Below are positions 1-6,743 of a stretch of 27,569 bases of DNA, piece by piece. Each line of letters opens with the position of its first letter. Position 1 is the stretch's first letter. Where the stretch lies: positions 1-27,569 of the forward strand of contig CALEJY010000328.1 in NCBI GenBank assembly GCA_937898445.1. Direction: 5' to 3'. Made by a program: the position numbers and the translations under genes. Under the pieces are notes generated by a model. That model worked only from the letters and a program-made list of their open reading frames with translations, ran no database searches and was not told the origin of the DNA. Source of the stretch: an uncultured Candidatus Melainabacteria bacterium. GTDB lineage: Bacteria > Cyanobacteriota > Vampirovibrionia > Gastranaerophilales > Gastranaerophilaceae.

Positions 1-621
1 GATTGTAGTCAAAGCACCAGATGTCGGAGAAACATAGTTTCCGACAGTCACGTTAATAATACCAACTTTTCCGTTAACAGGGGATTTTACATTTGTATAG
101 CTTAAGTTTCTGTTTGCATCGTTCAAAGATGCTTGAGCTGATGCCAATTGTGCACGAAGTGCATCTCTTTGTGACAACAATTGGTCATATTGAGCTTTTG
201 CTATATAATCTTTTTTTACAAGTTCTGACGCACGAGCAAGTTGCTTTTCTGCGTAAACAAGTTGAGCTTTCAAATTTTTGACATTTGCAGCTGCGACATT
301 AGATGCGTTAGAGTATTCTGTCGGTTCTATTTGGAACAAAACCTGTCCGGCTTTTACATAATCCCCTTCTTTAAAATAACTTTTCAAAAGATACCCCGAA
401 ATACGAGCCATTACATCAACTCTATATTTTGAAACTACTCTCCCTGGAGCATCAAAATTTCTGATTACACTTTTGGTTTCAACCTCTTGCACGGTAACAG
501 AAGGCGCAGGTCTATTTTTCATAGCCTTACCTTGCATAATGTTTCCAAACATTGAAAACCCAAATCTTATTAAAATTGCGGCAATAACTACCGACAAAAA
601 TATTATAATATTTTTCTTCAT
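1..621 (-). CDS. RND efflux periplasmic adaptor (HlyD/AcrA-type membrane fusion protein), 3' end outside window
   Basis: The first 207 residues are visible and the frame is open to the window edge, so the C-terminus is missing. The start ATG follows a good Shine-Dalgarno (AGGGAGAG). Residues about 5-20 are a hydrophobic N-terminal anchor or signal. Then comes a beta strand with APGRVVSKYR and VDVMARISGYLLKSYFKEGD, the typical first half of the lipoyl domain of MFP adaptors. A coiled-coil hairpin rich in Ala/Gln follows (about 105-165), then SYTNVKSPVNGKVG, the returning lipoyl half. Adaptors of this family link an inner-membrane RND pump to an outer-membrane channel. The pump gene would be expected beyond the left edge. 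The family call is firm; the substrate cannot be read. Confidence 0.88.
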   Translation of the reverse strand, partial: MKKNIIIFLSVVIAAILIRFGFSMFGNIMQGKAMKNRPAPSVTVQEVETKSVIRNFDAPGRVVSKYRVDVMARISGYLLKSYFKEGDYVKAGQVLFQIEPTEYSNASNVAAANVKNLKAQLVYAEKQLARASELVKKDYIAKAQYDQLLSQRDALRAQLASAQASLNDANRNLSYTNVKSPVNGKVGIINVTVGNYVSPTSGALTTI

Positions 622-649
622 ACACTCTCCCTATCTGATTTTATGAGTA

Positions 650-694
650 TGTTGTTTTTACAACAATTGTATTATTAATGAAATTCCATGTCAA
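650..694 (-). promoter_or_regulatory. Promoter of the efflux adaptor with a palindrome at the start site
   Basis: On the minus strand TTGACA (694-689) is followed by exactly 17 bases and TACAAT (671-666), a near-consensus housekeeping promoter. Directly downstream, covering the expected +1, is the perfect inverted repeat TGTTGT-TTTT-ACAACA (650-665). A palindrome at +1 of an efflux operon is a usual site for a TetR/MarR-type repressor; that role is inferred. Confidence 0.65.
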
Positions 695-742
695 TAAAAA
701 ATATCACAAATTATACAGTCGGGGAATTAACACCTCATTTGC

Positions 743-775
743 ATAAAAAAAAACGACAAACTGTTGCTTGTCGTT
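743..775 (-). terminator. Rho-independent terminator of the 853-2334 gene
   Basis: The 8-bp arms AACGACAA (752-759) and TTGTCGTT (768-775) with an 8-nt loop are followed, on the minus strand, by a run of about eight T. It lies about 80 bases beyond the stop of the upstream minus-strand gene. Confidence 0.8.
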
Positions 776-852
776 GGAAAATCAATAGGAAAAAGGGAAA
801 GGAAAATTTGGTTTATGTTTTAGTGCTTTCGCACTAGTTATTATTCATAGTA

Positions 853-2334
853 TTAACCGAATGTTTTGAAAGAACTTTCAACGTTCTTTTGGATTACTTT
901 TTCAACTGCATCAATTTCTGTAGAAATTGCATCTTGTTCAGTATCAAGTTGTTTTAGTCTTAATTCAAGGTTTTTGTCTTCTGATTGAATAATTTCAATT
1001 TTTGAGTTGATGTCTTGAATTGCTTGATCATATTCGTATTTTTCATACTCATATTGGTTCATTGCATCATCATAAGCTGCTTGATCAGTTGCAGTTGTAG
1101 TTGTCAATGCATAAGTAACTTTATTGTCTGATGCATCTTTAATTGTTATGTTAATGTAACGACCAGAACTATCTTTTTCAATTTCACAACCTTCAACTGC
1201 TTTAACTTCTTCAGTTTTAGTTTCTGTACCGATTTTGTAGCAATTGATATTTGATTGAGAATTGCCGTTAGTATCATAGTTTGCGTTTTGCAAATTATCT
1301 AACTTGTAGAAATATGGTTCATATTCGCCTGTAGTTGTGTTTTGAACATATCTAACCATATAGTCGCCATCGCCATATTTTTGTTTAAGAAGTGCCAAAT
1401 ATTGTTCTTCTTCTTTTGCAAGTTGTTTAAGTTGATCTTCTGACAATGTTTTCAAGTATTCATCATTGATTGCATCGCCATTAATAGTAACATCTCCACC
1501 TGCTTGAGTAGTGATAGAATCAACTTCAGCTTGAGTTAATTGTCTTTCTTTAGTTTTGGAATCTTCTTTAACTAAAGTTCCATCATCTTTTTTAGAAATC
1601 CAAGATACTTCGTCATTTTCTTCATTATAGATAGCCGGAAGAACTTCATCTTCTGTTACTGTTGTTGCAGTATCAACTGTTCCATCTTCATTGATTGGAG
1701 AGAAAGTTCCGTTTGTATTCTTTTGGTATTGAACCAACAAATCTTTTTTAGCGTTATAAGAATAATAACCGATATTTTGTTGTTCATCTGCGGTCAAAGG
1801 AGTTTCTGTTGTTTCTCCAGTTTTTTCATCAATATAATATCCGTCATCTTTCTTATTAACTGCATAAGAAGTTCCGTCAATTACAATTTTATTTCCAACT
1901 GTTTGAGTTTTTTCAGTAGTTGTAATTGCGCCATCACCAAATTCACCAAGTTTTCTCAAAGTGTTTGAACCAACTTTGTAAGTATTGTTTGCGCCATCAG
2001 TTTCACGTGTAACAATACTTGTAGCTGCGCTTACCATTGAGAAATCATCTTTCCAAGTTCTCAAATAGCTAACAGTATAAGTTCCGTTAGTTTGCGCAAT
2101 CATTGCGGTAATTTGGTTTGTTAATGCTCCGTCTTCGAAAGTGTACACTGCTTTAGTGTAATCGTCGACAGACGGTGGTACTGGAACAGCCATACCAAGC
2201 AAATCGTTATAGTAATTTGCAGATTGGTTAGACAATGTTGTTCTTTGTTGGTTGATCTGTTGACCTTCAAATTCAACATTTGTCTTTCTGGCAGTCAGAC
2301 CTAAAAATCTAGCTTGTGATGCTGACATTCCCAT
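853..2334 (-). CDS. Uncharacterised coiled-coil-ended protein, possible flagellar-exported or axial-like protein
   Basis: 493 aa, no signal peptide or TM helix. The N-terminus (about 1-50; MGMSASQARFLGLTARK, then EFEGQQINQQRTTLSNQ) is an amphipathic helix. The C-terminal 65 residues are a long coiled coil ending ESSFKTFG. Between them lies a polar, Thr/Asp/Glu-rich, probably beta-rich middle of about 350 residues. Helical ends around a variable centre are the plan of flagellar axial proteins (flagellin, hook-associated), but no flagellin signature is present, so this is only an analogy. Support comes from upstream: a sigma-28-type promoter about 45 bases before the start. SD is AAAGGAAG, 12 bases from ATG. 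It is followed by its own terminator, so it is probably monocistronic. Function unknown. Confidence 0.7.
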   Translation of the reverse strand: MGMSASQARFLGLTARKTNVEFEGQQINQQRTTLSNQSANYYNDLLGMAVPVPPSVDDYTKAVYTFEDGALTNQITAMIAQTNGTYTVSYLRTWKDDFSMVSAATSIVTRETDGANNTYKVGSNTLRKLGEFGDGAITTTEKTQTVGNKIVIDGTSYAVNKKDDGYYIDEKTGETTETPLTADEQQNIGYYSYNAKKDLLVQYQKNTNGTFSPINEDGTVDTATTVTEDEVLPAIYNEENDEVSWISKKDDGTLVKEDSKTKERQLTQAEVDSITTQAGGDVTINGDAINDEYLKTLSEDQLKQLAKEEEQYLALLKQKYGDGDYMVRYVQNTTTGEYEPYFYKLDNLQNANYDTNGNSQSNINCYKIGTETKTEEVKAVEGCEIEKDSSGRYINITIKDASDNKVTYALTTTTATDQAAYDDAMNQYEYEKYEYDQAIQDINSKIEIIQSEDKNLELRLKQLDTEQDAISTEIDAVEKVIQKNVESSFKTFG

Positions 2335-2379
2335 TTTACTGTCGATCTTCCTTTCGTTAACTTTGTACTTACATCATGG

Positions 2380-2407
2380 TTATCGACACATGTTGGGAAA
2401 AACTTTA
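2380..2407 (-). promoter_or_regulatory. Sigma-28 (FliA)-type flagellar promoter
   Basis: On the minus strand TAAAGTTT (2407-2400) is followed by 12 bases and GTCGATAA (2387-2380). The E. coli FliA consensus is TAAAGTTT-N11-GCCGATAA, so the -35 matches 8/8, the -10 matches 7/8, and the spacer is one base longer. The predicted start of transcription lies near 2370-2373, leaving a leader of about 37 bases before the ATG at 2334. Confidence 0.6.
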
Positions 2408-2441
2408 AACATGTTGAAAGACATGTTACAAAACTGTAACA
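2388..2441. repeat. Three ACATGTT direct repeats and an inverted repeat in the promoter region
   Basis: ACATGTT occurs at 2388-2394, 2409-2415 and 2421-2427 (start-to-start 21 and 12 bp). The first lies in the spacer of the sigma-28-like promoter and the others upstream of it. The last overlaps the perfect inverted repeat TGTTACA-AAAC-TGTAACA (2424-2441), which lies 26 bases beyond the stop of the 2467-3006 gene. The inverted repeat could be a weak terminator (no good T-run) or part of an operator. Confidence 0.5.
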
Positions 2442-2466
2442 TTTAAATTTTTACTGGTCTGAAGAT

Positions 2467-3006
2467 TTATTTCCCCCAACATTTAATATATTCCAATATC
2501 GCTCCGCCAATTTCTTCATTAGGGTCAAATGGCGCAGGTTGTTGGTTTATTGAATTTTGAACTAACATTTTTACCAAAGGTCCAAAGGCATCAGGAACTT
2601 GAGTTTTTCTATAAATTCCGGCTAAAAATGTTTGAATATTAGGCGATTTAGTATTATTAAATCTGCTCAAAGTCGGATACATCTTGTCAACACCCTTCGT
2701 GCCATTTTCTATCATTCTGTCAAGAATATAAAGCGTTTCAGTCACTTGCGCCTCGTTATTTGAGTGTTGCAATATATCATTTATACATGGAAGTGCATTT
2801 TCTTTTTGTGCAACAAAATATTTAACCTTGTTTGGCTCAACATAAGTATAATTTCTATCATTTGTCGGAAGTTTGCAATGCGTATATTCAAACTTGTCTC
2901 CTTCATCCACAATTGGACAAGTTTTTTGCAAATGTTGAAATTTATCTTGAAAAACTTTTGGTGCAGAATGCACTCTATAAGCGTTATTTATCGCAATATT
3001 ATTCAT
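2467..3006 (-). CDS. Hypothetical helical protein, last gene of a three-gene unit
   Basis: 179 aa, soluble, no signal or TM helix. I do not recognise a family. Residues about 80-179 look like successive helices of HEAT-like character (TETLYILDRMIENG, then FGPLVKMLVQNSI, then IGGAILEYIKCWGK). This is a shape judgement, not a domain hit. The start has a strong SD (AAAGGAGA), which overlaps the stop of the upstream gene. The gap is only 10 bases, so the two are almost certainly cotranscribed. The conserved-looking Cys/His residues at the N-terminal third are sparse and give no metal motif. Confidence 0.7.
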   Translation of the reverse strand: MNNIAINNAYRVHSAPKVFQDKFQHLQKTCPIVDEGDKFEYTHCKLPTNDRNYTYVEPNKVKYFVAQKENALPCINDILQHSNNEAQVTETLYILDRMIENGTKGVDKMYPTLSRFNNTKSPNIQTFLAGIYRKTQVPDAFGPLVKMLVQNSINQQPAPFDPNEEIGGAILEYIKCWGK

Positions 3007-3016
3007 TTAATCTCCT

Positions 3017-4501
3017 TTATGAATATACAAACGGCGGTCCGTTTTTAATTTCTAACAAAATATTATCTGCCATAACTTTCAATTCTTCTTTTGGCTTGCC
3101 ATTTTGAACCTGTTTATAAAATTCATCAACAAGCGGCTGAATTGCGGCATCTTTTTTAGATTTGAAGTTTCTCAACTCAGTTGAAACAAGCCTGTTTTGC
3201 AAATCAACTTCAGTTTGGGCATTCATCTTTTTTACCTGAACCTCTTTTATTGCATCACCGGCTAACTTTCCACCATATCCGATAGCCGTAAGTCCGGTAA
3301 TTCCAAAGAATAATTGTTTAAACTGCTTGTTATTCGGGTCTAAAAGCCAGTTATAGAAAAATGCTCTATAATCGTTTACGTGAGAATAAAAAGCAGGTTT
3401 TGGAGTTCCGTCGCCACCGATTGTCGCATTAACTGCAGTTGTCGATGTTTTCGATTTTTTGACCATCTTTTGCGTAAAATCTTCAACCTCAGCTTTATCC
3501 CAACTCAAATCCTTCAAATACTCTTTGATAGTATTTTCATTCGCATCAATTGATTGAAAATAAGCATCCAACAAATTTTTGTCTTTATCTTTTGTTGAAT
3601 TATTAGAATTTTTAATTACGTCTTTAATCAAACCTTCTTTCTTTTCAACAAATTCATTCAACAATTTGTTACTCTTACTCAAATTTTTCAAAGCTAAAAA
3701 TCCCAATCCCACAATTGATGCAAGTGTTGTCGCACCTAACAAAAAGTAATTTATGTTACTAGACTTTTCTTCTTGTTTTTTATTTGCAGTGAACGGGATT
3801 TTTGTACCAAAATTTGACAAAATTTTTCTTTTTCCACCTGAAAGATAATCATTCAACTCGTTTGCTTTTTCAGACAGCATATTGCGAGTAATCTGAATTT
3901 TTCCGGCAAAAGACTGAGTTTCGATATCAATAAGTTTTTCTTGCATATTTTTTTGAATATCAGCTTCACGCTTTTTAACCCAAACATCTTTAAACCCATC
4001 AAAGAAAGTTTTTCCGATAAATCCCATCGCCGTAAGTGTCAAAACCCCAACCCCAGCCCTTATTGTTTTAAGGGTTGGACTTTGTATCATTTGATAAAGT
4101 GCCTGATGAGTTTCTTCGTTTATCGCAACGTTTCTCGTAGTTGGCGGAAGGCGTTTTTCATCAACAATTTTCAAATTAATTTTAGTACTATGTTTTACAA
4201 ACGCAGCCAAAAGCGCAATAGTTCCCATAACTCCGACTGACAAAGCACTTATCGGTAAAAGACTTTTTTCGGGCATAATATCTTTTTCGTACAATCTTGA
4301 CGGCATTTTGGAATAATTTGAAATTACGAGAGTATCACAAGTGTCATCCAAATTAACTTTGTAATCCGGATAATCTTTTATAAAATTATTTACAAGAACA
4401 CCTTCTTTAGTTTCGGTATTCGTTCTTTTTTGCGATTTTGTCAAATTACGTTGCTGCCTGATGGTTTCTGCATCATGGAGCGGAGTTGTACTAATCGTCA
4501 T
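3017..4501 (-). CDS. Hypothetical multi-spanning membrane protein
   Basis: 494 aa. Four hydrophobic stretches are visible: near residues 80-103 (ISALSVGVMGTIALLAAFV), 146-166 (AGVGVLTLTAMGFIGKTFF), 250-270 (FLLGATTLASIVGLGFLAL) and 393-412 (LFFGITGLTAIGYGGKLAG). Charged helical regions separate them. After the second and fourth TM helices the same pattern recurs: hydrophobic, then G(G)K, then a short FDG/AGD turn, then VKK plus a helix rich in Q/E/K and a Leu-Asn-Arg stretch (VWVKKREADIQKNMQEKL and VQVKKMNAQTEVDLQNRL). This suggests an internal duplication. No family recognised. The start ATG lies inside the end of the upstream zinc-motif gene (11-base overlap), showing translational coupling. 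Probably an inner-membrane partner of its neighbours. Confidence 0.72.
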   Translation of the reverse strand: MTISTTPLHDAETIRQQRNLTKSQKRTNTETKEGVLVNNFIKDYPDYKVNLDDTCDTLVISNYSKMPSRLYEKDIMPEKSLLPISALSVGVMGTIALLAAFVKHSTKINLKIVDEKRLPPTTRNVAINEETHQALYQMIQSPTLKTIRAGVGVLTLTAMGFIGKTFFDGFKDVWVKKREADIQKNMQEKLIDIETQSFAGKIQITRNMLSEKANELNDYLSGGKRKILSNFGTKIPFTANKKQEEKSSNINYFLLGATTLASIVGLGFLALKNLSKSNKLLNEFVEKKEGLIKDVIKNSNNSTKDKDKNLLDAYFQSIDANENTIKEYLKDLSWDKAEVEDFTQKMVKKSKTSTTAVNATIGGDGTPKPAFYSHVNDYRAFFYNWLLDPNNKQFKQLFFGITGLTAIGYGGKLAGDAIKEVQVKKMNAQTEVDLQNRLVSTELRNFKSKKDAAIQPLVDEFYKQVQNGKPKEELKVMADNILLEIKNGPPFVYS

Positions 4502-5174
4502 TTACTTCCTTTTCAGTTATTTTTTTATACAAATCGTGGATAAAAGTTTTCAATTTGAAAGCTTTTTTAGTTTCATCGACTTGCTTGTCATCGTTATCAG
4601 AATTTAGCGGTTTAAATATTGAGAACAATGACTTTACTTTCTTTTTCAAACTGTTAAATGTTTCAGAAATCTTTTTAGCAACAGCAGCTTTTAACTCGCC
4701 TACCATTGCGGTCAATTTGTCTGAAATATCCGCTAATCTTTGTTGAACAGTTTGAATTATATTTGAGATAGTTGTTGGAATATTTGCAATTCCTCTTGCG
4801 ATACCGCCTAAGACAGTATTTAACACAAAATTTATCGGTTTTGCAATAATTGAGGGTGTATTTTGAGAGAAAAAGCCTCCAATATTTGCAAGTTTTTGGC
4901 TTGCATTCATCATTGCGTTTTGGAACGCTCGAACATTATTCGCAAAATTTTGCGCATCTTGTTCTCTTTGAAGTTTTGCCATTTTTTGAGCTTTCAAAAA
5001 CGCACCAATAGCTGCGCATTCATTCCAGCTCATTTCACCGGGTTTTGCTGAAAAATCAGCCTTTTTCATGCCTCCACCCATTCCACTACAAATTGGGCAT
5101 GCACCTTGTGGCAAGCCATGCGGACAGGTTCCAATTTTATTGGAATTATTGGATTGTACAGCTATTAAAGACAT
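4491..5174 (-). CDS. Hypothetical protein with an N-terminal CxH...CxxC zinc-type motif
   Basis: 227 aa from the ATG at 5174. A longer in-frame start exists at 5249, but it has no SD, whereas the chosen one has AAGAGGA seven bases upstream. Residues 15-31 read GTCPHGLPQGACPICSG, a compact C-x-H-x6-C-x2-C set that could bind one metal ion, followed by a GMGGG linker. The rest is helical: an Ala/Gln-rich helix (about 60-95), a weakly hydrophobic section (about 105-140; NFVLNTVLGGIARGIANIP), a coiled coil and a basic, then acidic C-terminus. Family unknown. It overlaps the membrane-protein gene by 11 bases and heads a three-gene unit. The leader in front of it is structured (see the regulatory entry). 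Confidence 0.72.
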   Translation of the reverse strand: MSLIAVQSNNSNKIGTCPHGLPQGACPICSGMGGGMKKADFSAKPGEMSWNECAAIGAFLKAQKMAKLQREQDAQNFANNVRAFQNAMMNASQKLANIGGFFSQNTPSIIAKPINFVLNTVLGGIARGIANIPTTISNIIQTVQQRLADISDKLTAMVGELKAAVAKKISETFNSLKKKVKSLFSIFKPLNSDNDDKQVDETKKAFKLKTFIHDLYKKITEKEVNDD

Positions 5175-5338
5175 AAAAAAGTCCTCTTTTTCAAGAGGCC
5201 ACAAAAGGAGTTCGTTCAATCTGTGCGTAAACGAATCCATTTTGAGCATTCCGACTATTACGGCTGCGCCAGCAGTTGAAGATATTCACTTCATTTCCTC
5301 TATGCTAATAGGTTAAAATAAGCGAATATGATTGTCAA
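5175..5338 (-). promoter_or_regulatory. Structured 5' leader with a terminator-like hairpin containing the ribosome binding site
   Basis: A consensus -35 TTGACA (5338-5333) has only a weak -10 (TAACCT) at 17 bases. The leader then forms consecutive hairpins on the minus strand: TGAAG/CTTCA (5293-5277), CTGC/GCAG (5275-5264), CCG/CGG (5263-5251), GGATTCGTT/AACGAACTCC (5238-5207, 9 bp with one bulge), and CCTCTT-GAAA-AAGAGG (5198-5183). The last is followed by AC and six T, immediately before the ATG at 5174. It has the form of an intrinsic terminator, and its 3' arm is the gene's Shine-Dalgarno. A 32-codon open frame (GTG at 5289, SD AGAGGA) ends with TGA in the loop of this hairpin. The leader is richer in G+C than its surroundings. 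I matched it to no known riboswitch. Confidence 0.5.
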
Positions 5339-5351
5339 GAATTATGGTTAT

Positions 5352-6743
5352 TTAAAAAATTTTGTAAGGGTTCAAAATATTATTAGGGTCAAATGTCTTT
5401 TTAATCTGTCGCATATAATCAATTGCGACATTAGACACAACTTTGTTGATATGAGAGCGTTTCAGCATTCCAACCCCATGTTCTCCCGACAAAATTCCAC
5501 CTAATTTTGCAGTCAAATCATAGATTTCATTTTTTGCGAGTTTGTAACGTTTGTATTCATCTTCATCAGAATAATCAATCGGAATTTGCGGATGAACACT
5601 TCCATCACCTACATGCCCGACCATACAAACATCCAAATTATATTTTTCACAAATTTCTCTTATCCCCAAAACTAAAGCCTCAAGATTTTCTCTCGGAACA
5701 ATAACGTCATCCGTCGTAACATTCGGTTTTAATTTTGCACAAGCACCCATAGAAGATCTTCGAGCAGTCCAAATTTTATTATATTCTTCATCATTATGAG
5801 ATGCCTGAATTGCAGATGCTCCACAATTTTTCAAGATATTTACAATAATATCTTCCTGATACTTCATAGAACATTCAAACCCGTCAATTTCTATAACAAG
5901 AGCGGCTTCTTTTTCAGTCAAAAGATTTGCGGGATAAAACTTTTCAACTGTTTGAATAGCGTTTTTATCCATAAAATCAATAGTTGTTGGGAAAATTCTC
6001 TGTTCAATTATTGCATTAACTGCATTCACCGCCTCTTTTACGGTATCAAAATAAGTCATCAAAACCTTTTTACTTTCAGGTTTAGGGATTAATTTTAAAG
6101 TCGCCTCAACAACAATTCCCAATGTGCCTTCTGAACCGACAAATAGAGTATTCAAGTTATATCCTGTAGCGTTTTTGATAGTATTTGCACCGGTCTGCAA
6201 AACTTCTCCACTAGCCGTAACAACTTTCAAATCAACAACATAATCCTTCGTAGTGCCGTATTTGAAGGACTTTGCCCCACCTGATGCCTGCGCAATACTT
6301 CCGCCAATTGTTGAAACTGCTAAATTTGAAGGGTCTGGCGGATAAAAAAGTCCTAATTTTTCAACTTCTTTTTGAAAATCACCCAACACAACACCTGGTT
6401 CTACACGTGCTGTCATATTTTCTTTATTAATTTCAAAAATCATATTCATCTTTGAAAAATTCAAAATTATTCCGCCGTGTTCTGCAACACAAGCTCCAAC
6501 GACATTAGTACCTGCGCCACGACAAATTATCGGAACTTTATATTTATTTGCAATTTTCACAACCTGCTGAACCTGTTCTGTGTTTTCAACAAAAACCACA
6601 ACATCAGGAATATTATTTTTAATCTCTCTTAAATTTGACGCATCTTGCGCATAGGCATAGCGTTCTTCCAATGTATCCAATACATTAGCCGACGAGAGAG
6701 AGTTTTTTAAATCTTTTATCAGTTTGTTAGTCTTCATCAACAT
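5352..6743 (-). CDS. FAD-binding oxidase, glycolate/D-lactate dehydrogenase GlcD family
   Basis: 463 aa, the normal length for GlcD/Dld-type flavoproteins. The N-terminal half is the PCMH-type FAD domain: PDVVVFVENTEQVQQVVKIA, CRGAGTNVVGACV (FAD pyrophosphate loop), STIGGSIAQASGGAKSFKYG and GSEGTLGIVVEATLKLIPKP. The C-terminal half is the FAD-oxidase cap with the family motifs VGHVGDGSVHP and GGILSGEHGVGMLKR. Such enzymes oxidise 2-hydroxyacids, passing electrons to quinone, ETF or an iron-sulfur partner. The substrate cannot be read, and no GlcE/GlcF or EtfAB partner is adjacent. The start overlaps the end of the coiled-coil gene by 17 bases (ATG at 6743) or 11 bases (ATG at 6737). There is no clear SD, so translation is probably coupled. 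Confidence 0.9.
   Translation of the reverse strand: MLMKTNKLIKDLKNSLSSANVLDTLEERYAYAQDASNLREIKNNIPDVVVFVENTEQVQQVVKIANKYKVPIICRGAGTNVVGACVAEHGGIILNFSKMNMIFEINKENMTARVEPGVVLGDFQKEVEKLGLFYPPDPSNLAVSTIGGSIAQASGGAKSFKYGTTKDYVVDLKVVTASGEVLQTGANTIKNATGYNLNTLFVGSEGTLGIVVEATLKLIPKPESKKVLMTYFDTVKEAVNAVNAIIEQRIFPTTIDFMDKNAIQTVEKFYPANLLTEKEAALVIEIDGFECSMKYQEDIIVNILKNCGASAIQASHNDEEYNKIWTARRSSMGACAKLKPNVTTDDVIVPRENLEALVLGIREICEKYNLDVCMVGHVGDGSVHPQIPIDYSDEDEYKRYKLAKNEIYDLTAKLGGILSGEHGVGMLKRSHINKVVSNVAIDYMRQIKKTFDPNNILNPYKIF

Noticed and set aside
5175..5249. Longer N-terminus of the zinc-motif protein, starting at 5249
   Set aside because: No ribosome binding site precedes it, and its codons overlap the terminator-like hairpin. 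The ATG at 5174 has a good SD.
5200..5280. tRNA or a known riboswitch in the leader of the zinc-motif gene
   Set aside because: No TPsiC/anticodon arms, and none of the conserved cores I checked (TPP, FMN, SAM, cobalamin, c-di-GMP) fits. Left as an unclassified structured leader.
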